A stretch of 64,000 nucleotides of DNA from Undaria pinnatifida (Eukaryota > Sar > Phaeophyceae > Laminariales > Alariaceae). Location: the NCBI GenBank assembly GCA_012845835.1, contig JABAKD010000028.1, positions 3,628,242-3,692,241 on the forward strand, in the 5' to 3' direction. This document shows positions 11,341 to 23,099 of this stretch, in pieces. The notes under the pieces were generated by a model. The model was not told the origin of the DNA. It did no database searches and saw only the letters and a program-made list of their open reading frames with translations. Position 1 is the first letter of the stretch. Every line of letters starts with the position of its first letter. The position numbers and the translations under genes were made by a program.

Positions 11341-12540
11341 CGCATCTACGTTCCCCTGCTCATGCGCCCTTGGATCATGCAAGCTTGTGACTCCACGGCC
11401 TCTTGTCACCTTGGCACCACGCGCACGTTGCGCGTGCTGGAGCGTTTTTATTGGTGGATTGGCATGAATGCGTGCACCCGGTGGTGACTTCGCCACTGCT
11501 TGAAGTGCCAAGTGCGGAAAACCCCACGGCTGACTGTCCGCTGGCCCATCATCACAATGCCTCTGCTGGAAGGTCCAGGTGTCGCCGTCAGTGTTGACTA
11601 CTTCGGCCCCCTTCCGGTCACACCACGAGGCAACAACTACATCCTGCTGTTCACCGATCGCGTCAGTCGTCGGGCCGACATGTTCCCCGTCACTGCCGCT
11701 GAGTTCACCGCGGAGGGTACACCCAATATCCTGGTGAACCAATACACCCCCTTGCGGGGGTGCCCGCCCACCACCCTCTAGGACAACGGACTGCAGTTCT
11801 GCTCCAAGCTATCACAAGCTGTATATCAGCTCTTGGGTGTGCACAAGCTTGCTACAAGCTCCTATCATCCCAACTGTAATGGAGGCGTTGAGCGGGTAAA
11901 CCACACTATGGCCCAAATGCTGGCTATGGTCGTCAACGACCGACAAGACGATTGGGACTTGCATCTGCCCCACATAGAATTCGCTTACAACAGTTCCGTC
12001 AGCGCGGTCACGGGTCTGACGCCTAACGAGGTCCACATGGGCAGACTCCCACGGTTTCCCCTGACGGTTTTCGACCGCACTGGTGTCGTGGGACACCAGA
12101 GCCTGGCCCGTGACCACCTGGTCTATTGCGACTTGGCCACCGACCGGCAAAAGAGCGCGAACGACATTGTCCGCGCACACCACGCCCTCACCGTTTCCCG
12201 TGTTAACCGCATAAACTCCGCCCTCACCGACGCGCTGCGTCCAGCACCTAACTTCGCTGTGGGTGGTTGGGCATGGGTGTACAATTCTGCCTCTACCATC
12301 CGCCAGGGTGTGAAGGCGAACACCGACGCCAAGGTACTCAAGGCCAAACTCGCGCTTAACTGGACGGGCCCGTACAAGGTCCTGGCCGTCGGTCCCTGCT
12401 CCACCGCCGAGACCCCGGACGGTTCGCCGCTCGGGAGCAACCTCCTCTATTTGGATCTCCCTTCCGACCTGCCCGGTTCGGACGCTCGTCGGCGTGTGGC
12501 CATCGAGCGCTGCAAACCCTGTGCCAACCCCCACGACAGC
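11341..12540 (+). pseudogene. Ty3 element: integrase
   Basis: The HHCC zinc region is CHLGTTRTLRVLERFYWWIG and then HCLKCQ after a one-base shift near 11485. The catalytic core gives VDYFGPLPVTPRG (first Asp, about 11596), DNGLQFCSKL (second Asp, preceded by TAG at 11779-11781) and NGGVERVNHT (Glu, about 11890). The GPYKVL motif follows at about 12365. DDE spacing is intact apart from the stop. Confidence 0.87.
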
Positions 12541-13250
12541 GGGGACATGCCCAAATACCTACCGGCGGGGCTGACGCAGTATGTGCTCAACAAATTTCCA
12601 AGAAGTCCCTGCCGTACCAGGTTACTCAAGCCGACGTTTCGACTCCCCTCCAACGGCTGGAGGTGGAGCAGATCACTGGTCATCAGTCGGTACGGGAGCG
12701 AGGTGGCGTCATCGCGGTGCTGTACGAGACGCATTGGGCGGGACTCTCCGAACCTTCCTGGGAGCGAGAAACGGACCTCCACCTCTCCCGCTCCCACAGC
12801 TTGCGTTATTGGGCCGGGACCCCAGACCAGCACCGCCAAACCAACCGCCTGTACCGCCGAATGCGGATCGGGGCGGCACAGCGTGAGCTCTCCCGCAACA
12901 ACGGGGAACGTTTCCTAGCGCCGGGCTACGCCTGTGTTCCCCGCGCCGATTGGCTCCGTCGTGACCACGACACAGTACTTCCTAAGGGAGCCCACTTTGG
13001 TACAAGGGAGACGATGGGTTATAGTGGCTTGGAAAAATCAGCGCGAGCACAACCGAGGACAAGGTATATCTGGTCCGCTTTCTGGACGACCCGGGACCGA
13101 TTAAACTTCCTCTTCCCCCCGGCGCGCTACACGACCTCGACGGGAGCCGTACGAGGCTCTTGGTGCTTGCAAGTTCACATCGCCAGTGCGTTTCCTCGGA
13201 GAATCCAACGTAACGTAGACGAATCTCGAGGCGCGACCGTGGATAGTTGA
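12541..13250 (+). pseudogene. Ty3 element: C-terminal chromodomain- and Tudor-like segments
   Basis: After a shift near 12600 the frame gives LEVEQITGHQSVRERGGVIA, LYETHWAGLSEPSWERE and HSLRYWAGTP, a chromodomain-like fold with an aromatic W and the usual EPSWE motif. Further on, YKGDDGL*WLGKISAS and VYLVRFLDDPGPIKLP resemble the Tudor/Agenet pattern, where a strand with K/GxW is followed by VxFLDD. The stop is TAG at about 13024. The domain assignments are by pattern only. Confidence 0.6.
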
Positions 13251-13260
13251 CTTCCAAGTC

Positions 13261-14139
13261 GCCACCGCTCCTCGATATTTTTTCAATTTTTGGGGTTATG
13301 GGGCTTGAGTCTTTGTCTTTGGGTTGTTCGTAGTGTCCTGAGGGTCTTCGTCGGGTTTTGGGGCGGTTCTTTCCATTATTTTTTTTTGTTTGTCCTGCCG
13401 CACCCCCTGCTCAGTGCCGGGCCAGGGTTCGGGTAAAACGCCGCTATCTGAGGCGCAGGGCTGTCGCTTTTTGGTCGTTGTTCAATTTGGCCCTGCCGAC
13501 GCCCTCCTCAGCCCAGAGCCGGGGAGCGACCAGGGTACCCTGTTCGCGCGTAACGTGGTACAGGGCTATGTACGGGTCTGTGTGTAATCTTTTATCTTTT
13601 GTGTTTTGTACTTGTTCTACTTTGTTTTTTCGACTAAACACTTTTCCCCCTAGCTTGGCTGTATGTAGCTGTTGCCACATTCCATCCCGGGTATTTGTCG
13701 TTTCCTCGTCTAACCCCCCGCCATGCCGATGGCCCGCGGGAGGTTTTTTGGATGACTTCTCCTTTGTGTTAGGGCCTGTGTTCCCCTCCATATCGACGAG
13801 GGCTCGCCTCGCCATAATACCTTTTCTGTGATTGGTTTGCCGTAGGGCCTTTCCTGCCCCCCCCGCCACACCGGCGATATGCGGCAGGTTCTCGAGCCTT
13901 TTCTGCCCCCCCGGCGGCACGCGGCAGGTTTTTGATGGGTGACTTTTGCCTTGTTGTAGGGTCTGCGTTTCCTTCAACTGCTTTTCTTCGCGTGTTCCTG
14001 GCTCCATAGCCAGACCGTTAGAGGTGTGGGAGTGGGTTTTGAGGAGCCGCATCTTCGACTCATGGTCTAGTTCGTAGAACCGGAGTTTCTCCGAATCTCC
14101 CATATTTCTGCATATATATGCGGCTCATCAGGGTGGGCT
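13261..14139. other. Ty3 3' flank, GC-rich, no LTR found
   Basis: The T/G-rich stretch after the pol stop contains two GCGGCAC/GCGGCAGG repeats near 13860-13930. I could not find a counterpart of 7300-7495 here, so the 3' LTR is missing, replaced or too diverged to see. No gene. Confidence 0.4.
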
Positions 14140-14400
14140 AGTGTTAAGATACGACCTCGAAAGGCCTGTATTTATACGAATTTGGGATCATTTGGATGGG
14201 TTTCGTATGGCAAGGCTGGCGTTTTATATTCGGGAAAGTTAGGAAATAGATTGGAGGCACGTGCCTCCGATCTCAGAAGCTATCCGGGGCTCTGGTGGAA
14301 TCGAATAAAGCTACGACGTCTCTACGAAGGCAAAGAAAGTGAGTACTCTCCGAGGACCTGCTCAATTGGCAAACCTGCGGGGGGCACTCTGTGTCTCCAC
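14140..14400 (-). repeat. Inverted copy of 5586-5845
   Basis: Read on the minus strand it follows 5586-5845, including GGAGGCACGTGCCTCC (here at about 14258-14273) and GAGTACTCTCCGAGGACC. The two copies flank the Ty3 element and the LINE tail in opposite orientation, and could be two insertions of one element. Confidence 0.75.
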
Positions 14401-14581
14401 CTGTAACCATACAACACACACGTAAGAGCTCAGCGAGAACACATGTCTCAGGTAGCATGATGCGTGGGACATTCATGTTGTATTCTCTCTCTGTTGCATG
14501 CCAAAAATATCTTGGTATTAGAGTGTATATATGCTTGCCATCCAACAACAGTAATAATAGACGCTTCCTGCGGTAGGGGTG

Positions 14582-14812
14582 GCACCTTTCGTGTGAAATG
14601 TTTTCTGAATGACGGGGCTCCTTAACCCAAAATCGTCGGAAATTCGACGTTTTGCATTATTCTCGCTCCACACCGAGGCCATGGGATGTTTCGTCCGGTA
14701 GTTACGGTATATTATTCTCCAAACCAGTTTCTGGGAGAGGTCATAAGCTCCCAGAGTTGAGGGGTAGTATTAAGAAAAAAAGGGGTGCACCTCTATCGTC
14801 AGCATGCAACAA
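14582..14812 (+). repeat. Intact copy of the repeat split by the Copia insertion
   Basis: It contains GACGGGGCTCCTTAAC, GAGGCCATGGGATG, GGGAGAGGTCATAAGCTCCC and GGGGTGCACCTCTATCGTC. The same order appears at 21735-21815 and 25373-25500 with the Copia element in between. Confidence 0.75.
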
Positions 14813-15214
14813 TAGACTAATACACTATAATACTATGTTCGGCATGATGAGAGCTACAACAAGAAGACCTCCAGGGTCGTAGAGGGGGGGTCACTTTTGA
14901 GGGATTTTTTGCTGTGTGGCTGGGGGTTACTCGCGTGAGTGACCTCTCCCTGCTCCTTCGCGGTCTCAATGCATTTCGTGCTAGATTTTTATATTTTGAA
15001 ATAAAACCTACTTTTATTGTAAAGAACACACATAGATAGATACGATCTCAACTGGAGTTTAGTAGGGTTTACGACACAGCCTATTAATAGGACAACGACA
15101 CCGAGAGAGAAGAAGAAATTTCCGTTGGCTTTTTTGTGCCTTTGACCAAGAGACTACGTATGGCATTTGGGGGATGTTATGATATACTCCGGAGTACATG
15201 ATATATACCTTTTT

Positions 15215-15222
15215 CACTATTG

Positions 15223-15253
<31 letters not shown>

Positions 15254-15318
15254 CACTACTACTACTACTACCACTACTACTACTACTACTACCAACACTA
15301 CTACTACTACTACTACTA

Positions 15319-15358
<40 letters not shown>

Positions 15359-15360
15359 AA
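15215..15360. repeat. TAC/ACT trinucleotide microsatellite
   Basis: About 145 bp of CTA/TAC repeats with few CAC interruptions. Confidence 0.95.
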
Positions 15361-17121
15361 CCGGATTTGAGCCACTTGCACGAGTGACTCTGCTGTTGTG
15401 TTGTACCTCACCGACGAAAAGACTTTCGGCGATTTGCGTGGCGATGCGTAGTTAGCTAACCATTTTCCAATGCGGATTCATATCGCAAAAAAAATGAAAC
15501 AACAACAGCGGGCAGCAGTCAGTGTGGTGAGCGAAAAAAGCAATAGAAATAAGAAGGCAAAACGAAAATATTGTTGTGAAGAACGACAAGAATAACACAA
15601 CAACTTGTTGTTGTACTCACAAAACGACATTTTTATTTTTATTTCAAGATCCTCCAGGAGATCCGGGTAAAAAATGCTTAATAAGCTCCATACACTTTCG
15701 TTTGTGTACCAGTTTAAAAACGACAATATATAATAATTGTGGATACCATGTCCCCGAACCAACACGCCTAGAGAAAATGTCGAAACCCTTTCAACCTTCC
15801 AGGCATCGTTTCTGGAAGGATCGCTTGGGGAACACGGGAGATTTGTCATGTCTAGAACACGCCACGGAGCCTTCCCCTCCACGTTCCGCTGACGGATCCT
15901 CCACGGTGGATACACCACAGAGTGGATTCCCCGCAGCGGGACTTTGGAAGGCCCCGCTGGATTGCTCCTTTTACCCGAGAGCTGAAGGAGCACTAACAAC
16001 CGCTCGCCCACCGCTCTCACTCACTTCCTTGCACTGGTGCTTCTTGCATCATCTCTGGGACTTCTTCTCATCCTCTCCTGTCTCTCCCTCTGTCAACGGC
16101 CTGCTGTATCACCCCGTGTTGTCACACACTCCGCCGTCGTAGTTCAACAGTGAGAACACTCTGCTTACGCAGAGATAAGTGGGATCACGACCCACCGACG
16201 GTTTCGACTACTCGTACGAATCTTATAAACAACGAGAAAAAGCAGAAGGAAAAGAACTACATTAATTTCGAGACTAGACTAGACTATATTCGTATAACCA
16301 ACGGCATTTAAAGTATCAAAACGTATACGCCTATAGGTCTAGACTAGACTACATACGTACGTAGTGTTTGTTGTGCTGATTCTTCATCCTAGATACTCAA
16401 AGATACAAATTCTGCGTGACAACAGGCTGCTGGGAGACAGAGCAAACCAAGCAGTCGCAATTCGAGCAAGATAAAGCAAGTGAAATGTGTACCTGGTACA
16501 ATGTATTGCGTTTAGTCTAAGGGTGCATGTCTTGAACAGATTTTGCGAGTTGATGTGAGAACAACAACAACAAACATACACCAACCAGCTGGTGGCATTA
16601 TATTTTTTTCAAGCCGACGCCTCCTCTTCATGGGAGCCGTACAACGGACGACCAATGAGCGACTGCCCCATCGCGTGATGTTCGGGGACGATGGCTGGTG
16701 GGGTGATTCCCGGGACGAGGCCAGCCAGAAAAGAACTGGGCCCAGTGTCTGGCAGACGACATCATCATCATCAGGGTATTCGAAGACAAAAAGGGGTCCA
16801 CGGATAGCTCCCTTTTTTGCTGTTTGGCGTAGAGACTGTGCTATGGCCGAGGGCGGCTAAGAAGAGTGGGAGCTGGCACCAGGGAATCGTCGACGCGGCA
16901 GACCGCTTCAGGACGAGATGGCACAGGGGCAAGGCGCGGAGAAGAGCTGGCAATGCCTCACAGCAGAGGAGACGCCAATAATAGCAGCAACCAAGGGAAA
17001 CCGGGGAGACGGGGGGGGGGGGGGACAGCCGTACTGATACAACAAAAAAACAACAACAGCTAGCTGTTTGTTGCTGTAGTATAATAGATGAATGAATGCA
17101 GAAACGAAATTATATAGATCG
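15361..17121. other. Gene-free repeat-poor stretch
   Basis: No recognisable gene. It holds several TCTAGACTAGACTA-type short repeats (16265-16350), one palindrome GTACCTGGTAC at 16489-16499, and a G17 tract near 17015. An open frame at 15576-16142 shows no known motif. Confidence 0.4.
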
Positions 17122-17508
17122 TGTAGTGGTACTCCGAGTGGGGGATGCGTGGTTGGTCGGTGTTGGGAAGCGTGCTCCTCATGGGTTCCGGTGCCCTTGT
17201 TTGGTCTCTCCTCATGGCTCGCTGGATAGAATCAAAAGCTTATACATTATTTCCTCTACATTAAACTCTAAAAGACAGACAAAACAGGCCTAGGCACGAT
17301 AGAGCAGGGTAGAGCACGTAGAGCAGGTAGAGCAGGTAGTGAGATGTCGGGCGTCCTGCTTGTCCCATCATCGTCACCTACATTATCGCCCATCTATGAT
17401 GGCCTTAACGTGAATGTGACATCTAACGTCACGTGGTTTCACCTCAACCATGACATGGTTTCACGTCGAATCTATAAACTATCCTTCTACGGAGGGCACT
17501 CCATTACA
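17122..17508. repeat. Left LTR of the miniature element (387 bp)
   Basis: It differs from the right LTR by about nine substitutions and a 4-bp indel (GAGTG versus GAGTGAGTG near 17140), about 2-3 % divergence. The insertion is therefore fairly recent. Confidence 0.92.
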
Positions 17509-18507
17509 CTAGGCCACCCTGAAGAGTCGCAGATGATGCAGATCACCTGCCAATCAAAGGATGCCAACAACACATCCAGAATTGGAAAGCGGATCGAAGA
17601 TGCGGCTATTCGAAACAAACGAAAATGAGGCTATAGATTCCCCCACACCTCGTAATAATGAGGCTTAAACGCCTCATTGCAAGATATACAACCCTATGAT
17701 GGAGCTCACAACCGTGAGAGCTCGGGAAAGGGCATGTACCTACGGTATACCAGTAGCAATCGGCCTACGAAAACACGAAGCGCGCGGCCACTGAGCGCAA
17801 GGATCGTAGGGAGCCCAAGAGGAAGGTATAGACGGTGTGGTGGGGCAAACTATTGCACATACATGTACCCCTATTCCGTAACGACGCGGTACAGTAGTAA
17901 GGTGTGGTGCAACGGAGCCGGCCACTCGAATTAGTCGAGTGCGAACAGCTCACAGGGTTCCAACCGCGAAATTTTCCACAAGGTTTTATTAAGGGAACCT
18001 GGAGGGGTATTCTTCTGGACAGGACTCCCAACATGGGCACAAACCACTTGGAATTAGACTAGGAACGCTTTTGGAGTGGAAAAGAGGTGAAGAAAAGTAC
18101 AGCACTAGACTATATGGGAGCACTTTCTTTGTTCGATTGTCATAGTAGTGTCCCACGAAGAGAGAGCACGGGGAGACAATACTGTATAGCGAAAAGCTAC
18201 TGCCGCAAAGCCGTGGTAGTTGCAGACCCAACGTGTCGGTCGCAAAGCAGAGGCCCGGAGGGGCCCGTGGCTTACGGATAGGAGACAAAAGGATAACCGA
18301 GCTCGCTACTGGGTGTCATATGAAAGGAAGTATGTTAACGAAGGGAAAAACACATCGAAAAAGAAAAACCACCTGAAAGAAAATGGGGAAAAAATAAAAA
18401 TGCAAAGCTATGCAATGCGAAAAGAGCTTGCCTTGGGGAGAGAAGAGCACCGGGGAGTAGGTCACGCAGCCCAAGGTCGACACGTTCACTGCTCCGACGA
18501 CGCCAAT

Positions 18508-18898
18508 TGTAGTGGTACTCCGAGTGAGTGGGGGATGCGTGGTTGGTCGGTGTTGGGAAGCGTGCTCCTCATGGGTTCCGGTGCCCTTGTTTGGTCTCTC
18601 CTCATGGCTCGCTGGATAGACTCAAAAGCTTATACATTATTTCCTTTACATTAAACTCTAAAAGACAGACAAAACAGGCCTAGGCACGATAGGGCAGGGT
18701 AGAGCATGTAGAGCAGGTAGAGCAGGTAGTGAGATGTGGGGCGTCCTGCTTGTCCCATCATCGTCACCTACATCATCGCCCATCTATGATGGCCTTGACG
18801 TGAATGTGACATCTAATGTCACGTGGTTTCACCTCAACCATGACATGGTTTCACGTCGAATCTATAAACTATCCTTCTACGGAGGGCACTCCATTACA
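18508..18898. repeat. Right LTR of the miniature element (391 bp)
   Basis: It begins TGTAGTGGTACTCCGAGTGA and ends GGGCACTCCATTACA, then the ATCG target duplication. Confidence 0.92.
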
Positions 18899-19339
18899 AT
18901 CGTGTGGCAAGGCACTAGACTATAGTTCGACTGTTGGAGCGTGTGCTACTGCTACAATACAATAATAACCTGAACCCGCTGCATGCAGCAGCAGTGAGCG
19001 GAAATTTCTACTTTGTTTTTTGTTTTCGTTGAGTTCAATAGGGGGAAGCGTGAAAGCGACAGCAGTATAGTCTACTGTAATAGTAACTAACTGACACTCT
19101 TGTTGTCGTTCTTTGTTTTTTCCCTTTTTTTCTTTTAGTTTGCTAGTGGGCGGACCATGCATGGTGCACGCGTGTGATGCAACCCCTTGCATACCAGGTA
19201 GGTGTACTTTGGTGGGCACAAAGTAAGTGTATCGGGCATGTCGTATCGTCCTTCGACCCTTACATACAATAACAACAGCTCGGACCACATTGTCTTGCTA
19301 TCAGTTGGTGGTGGTGTATATTATTATAAAAATTAAAAT

Positions 19340-19640
19340 ACACTCCAGCTGTGAGATCGAATATTTTGTCGAAACTCATCTTTGCAAGCTGTGTGTGATA
19401 CTCCGATCGCGCGTATTACGGGTCGTGTGTCCTCATTAAGGATATAGGTCGGCGACTCCCCTTGCAACTACAGTGTAGCTACCAGGGTCAACAGGGTGAT
19501 GTTAGGCAGTCTGTGCGCGGAAACTGTAAAACCTGTTTCTGAGGGGGACAAAATCTGACAGCTGTGGAAGGAAATGCATCAGTTCATCAAGTGAATCCTG
19601 TAAGTCGAATATCCGGTGAGGGGAGGGCGGAGTTTTTAAG
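19340..19640 (+). repeat. Dispersed repeat family C (CAGCTGTGAG type), copy
   Basis: It starts CACTCCAGCTGTGAGATCGA and includes TTTGCAAGCTGTGTGTGATA and GATATAGGTCGGCGACTCCC, then TGAGGGGGACAAAATCTGAC. The best match is 44990-45250. Other partial copies are at 26510, 35218, 40125, 53672 and 60770 (minus). Confidence 0.85.
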
Positions 19641-20020
19641 GACGTGGGGGCCTGATTTTGATCAAAAGGGGGGCGGGAGGGGGGGGGGAAGGGGGGAAGG
19701 GCACGGGTGGGGCAGGTCTATTTGTGCGTGGAAACTATAAATATTTCTTGTGGGGGAGGGGGAATGTGGCGGGGGGGGGGGCGGGAGCGGGGGGGGAGGG
19801 CTTTAGGTCGAATAGATGTAGGGGTTAGCTATACGGAGATTGCTAGGTCTAGGCGATGGTGCGGGTGTTCGGTGAAGAAGGGGGCGTTGGGGGCAGGGGG
19901 GGGATGTATGAATAGGTATTGTAGTGCGACAAGTTTCCCTTGGTTTTCTTGTACTTTCTGGTGGATGATTTCTGAAGTGTGATCGACGTTGATGAAGCCC
20001 ATCATCATGCCGCACATAAT
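19641..20020 (+). repeat. G-rich continuation of repeat family C
   Basis: Poly(G)-rich sequence follows, then TTTCTTGTACTTTCTGG...GTGTGATCGACGTTGATGA, which precedes the AAC tract. A similar flank precedes the microsatellite at 1484. Confidence 0.6.
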
Positions 20021-20024
20021 ACTA

Positions 20025-20288
<264 letters not shown>

Positions 20289-20639
20289 AAACTGCTGCTC
20301 TTTCGAAGCTCGGAATTTGAAAACAGCGTACCAGGTATATATCGTCGACTATTGTTACAGATTATTTCCTGCTGTATCATCGATTGCTCGCGCACACGAC
20401 ATGTTGTCAAGAAAATACATATTACTCTTACTATAGATTGCTGCTGTGTCATGGATTAGTACGCCACGCATTGACCCGTTCTCGGAAAAAGAACTGCCCA
20501 GGAATCCAAAATCCAAAACCGTCCCCGCGATTCTCGGATGTGTTTCTTGCCTCCCGTACGTAGTACGCATTCACGACCAGCTATATAGGGGACGGATAAG
20601 GAAGGCGTCGGACAGCGCCCTTTGGAGAAAGTGATTTGA

Positions 20640-21110
20640 CCGAGAAATCCTACGGCGCTACCCACTGAGCTATTTAATCACTTGACTCAGTGGCTCAGTG
20701 AGTAGTGCTACATATTGTAAAGTACCAAAATAACCATTCACATGATATTAAATGTCGTCAGCGAGCACGCTTGAAAAAGACAATTATGAAGTCGGTAAGA
20801 ATCGAACTCACGACACATAGCACTACCCGCTGTCACATGACTCAGTGACTCAGTGGGTTATGCTAAAAGCCAACCAAAAATGTTTTCGAGTTCGTTAATT
20901 AATTCTCACCGACTTCTTAAGAAGGATCTCCGGAGCTATCCCCTCTCCACGTACTACAGTTAGTAGAACTCAGGACAACACTAACAACAGCAGCTAAGCT
21001 GCTATCATAACCATTCATAATGTCTCCAGCGCGCGCTCCTGAATACCAAATATGATCTCGGTGAGAATCGTACTCACTACACATCTTCGTTGGTTACATA
21101 GCCCTATACT
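20640..21110 (-). repeat. tRNA-like repeat cluster
   Basis: Minus-strand box B-like GAGTTCGATTCTTACC (about 20793-20808) pairs with box A-like TAACCCACTGAGTC near 20850-20863. A related copy is at 21055-21110 (TGAGTACGATTCTCACC) and a partial head at 20640-20690. These look like SINE heads without a clear body, not functional tRNAs. Confidence 0.5.
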
Positions 21111-21734
21111 CACGGAGCCGAGAGGCAACGACACACAGCATCAGTGGTAGTAGCTACGATAGGGCAAGCGCTTCGAGGTCGCCATGAAAAAAGCGACGTC
21201 GGGAAGAAATTTATATTCCAATTTGAAAATGATGCCAATTGGGAAATGCTGTCCCTTGATTTTTTTGCCGTATGCCAAGATCCAAGAATACCTCGGGCGT
21301 ATACCGCCCAAAATACAAGAAAAACCGCACTTCTCGCTTGTCTCGCTTAGCGTCTATCCGCGTTTACGTCGAGGTGCGGAACGGATACGGCAGGGCGAGG
21401 GACCTTGGAGCCGGCCCCCGAAGACGGCGTTCGAACGAATCTATTTGACCGAAAATTCCAGTTCCGAGAATCGCATGCTGAGGCGGAGACGAAAAAAAAC
21501 TCTTGACCTAATCTCCGAAAAAAAGAATGATCATATATACATTTATTTTTGTTTGCCCTGTCGCCAACAATATTGGGTAGATATCTACATGGAACTCTTC
21601 TACTGAAGTGGGGAGAACCTCAGAAAACCGTTCATTGGGTGGTGTGGTGGTGCACACCTCTTCTACTACCTTAGTAGTAGCATGTGGCGCGTGCTACGAT
21701 AGAGGTATTATACCATTTTTTGGCTATTTTGTTT

Positions 21735-21819
21735 TCTGAATTTGACGGGGCTCCTTATTATCCCCAAATCATCGGAAATACGCCATTCTTTTGCATGACT
21801 CTTCAAGGCGATGTCGACC
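21735..21819 (+). repeat. Left half of the repeat split by Copia
   Basis: GACGGGGCTCCTTATTATCC matches 14616 onward. The homology stops near AAGGCGATG, where the Copia element starts. Confidence 0.65.
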
Positions 21820-22571
21820 TTTAGGTGGCGGCGTGTAGCGTGTGTCAGCCAGTAGCTGGTATGCGCTTGCGTAGGCTCGCTTGCGGATGGCCCGATCAAG
21901 ACAGCCTGTGTAATGTTTAGAGGCTAACGCAAACTCACGGTGAAGTGTGTCTGTAGAAGAGCTTCAAAGGAGAGAAGAGAAGAAGTTGTTTGGCGACCCC
22001 AAGCCGACATGTTGATTGACGATTAGTTAGCTCAGCAGATGAGAGCTGATGGTGAGCAAAAAGGAGTGATCAAGGTGGGTCTGACCATCACCTGATCGAG
22101 ACGGCACAATGCCTATGCTACGGACAGATGTACTCTACAGGTAGTTGTCTGATCTACCTACAGCAACGTTTCCTGAGGCTTGCTCGTGGTCTACCGTACC
22201 TATGGCAACGTTCCCTGAGATTTGCTTCTGGGAGCTACGTCAACGTCCCGACGGCCGACCTAAAGTCATACTCCATGAATGTTCCTAACCGTACGTTATT
22301 GCGCTGCATTATTCGTATTAATATACCGCATTGCTCGTACGTACTACATGTCGTACCAGCTTTTGGATATGATCAACGAGTAAACTGCTGTGCATCATGT
22401 ATCCAAGTTATTACTGCTGACGCCTCTGCATGCTAAATACCGCATCGATAAACGACATCTAACAGACCTATTACACCTGCCTGATGTACGAACAACTTGC
22501 AATGTATACTAGAATACTTTAAGTGTTATCAAGTAACGACATGATGGTTACTGACAAGTACCATCTCTAAT
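21820..22571 (-). repeat. Copia 3' LTR
   Basis: Homologous to 24617-25372 end to end. It contains GCTTGCTCGTGGTCTACCGT and GTTGATTGACGATTA in plus-strand reading. The LTR lacks canonical TG...CA tips at the edges of homology. Confidence 0.85.
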
Positions 22572-23099
22572 GCCTCCTCCCGTTAAATTAAGACTTTCTC
22601 ACTCTGCGTTACATGCTAAAACACTCAATACAGAAATGCTGCAGCAACAATGATAAATGTTGAAACTTTTTTTTTGCGTAGAGCAAACTCATCTTGCTAA
22701 AATACCCAAGGGGTGGACACAAAACAAGCGGACACGAAGAATCCTGATCTGACACTACACGTGCTTCTGCATATGTATGCAAGTTAACTTACTAGCTTCC
22801 GGTCGGTTAATCAACCAAGGAATAGAAAATATTTGCAGTAGTCTAACCCAGTGAAACTGTTCATCATTCCGCAACAATCATAGGAGTGAACAGCCTACCA
22901 GTGTTCCTGCCGCCCTCAAACAAAGGAACAAAGGGGCACTGCCAACGATTTACAGCTGGATAAGACCACTTATTCTAGAGAGACATCACCTCTCGTGTAT
23001 CTTATAACCTTCGGTGTGTACTTGTCCAGGTGACGGGTTTTCCGGTCGAATATCCTGAAGTACCGGAGATGGCGTAGTCAAATATAAGATTCAACTATC

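Larger units (their letters stand above)
7500..13260 (+). mobile_element. Ty3-type retrotransposon, gag-less, inactive
   Basis: Domain order is protease, RT, RNase H, integrase, then a chromodomain-like and a Tudor-like segment, which is the Ty3 (chromovirus-like) order. No gag lies between the LTR-like end at 7495 and the protease. Frame breaks occur near 8850, 9150, 9457 (TAA), 9625, 11485, 11779 (TAG), 12600 and 13020 (TAG). It is a relic, although much sequence is still well preserved. Confidence 0.85.
17122..18898. mobile_element. Miniature LTR retrotransposon, complete, no ORF
   Basis: Two near-identical direct repeats (17122-17508 and 18508-18898) start TGTAGTGG and end CCATTACA, so the LTR tips are inverted. 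ATCG directly precedes (17118-17121) and follows (18899-18902), which is a 4-bp target duplication. The 999-bp interior has no recognisable coding sequence, so it must be mobilised by proteins from elsewhere (TRIM/LARD type). No clear primer site or polypurine tract is visible, so strand is not assigned. Confidence 0.9.

Noticed and set aside
20791-20870. A functional tRNA gene
   Set aside because: Box A and B resemblance is present, but no consistent acceptor stem or cloverleaf can be drawn; treated as a SINE head.
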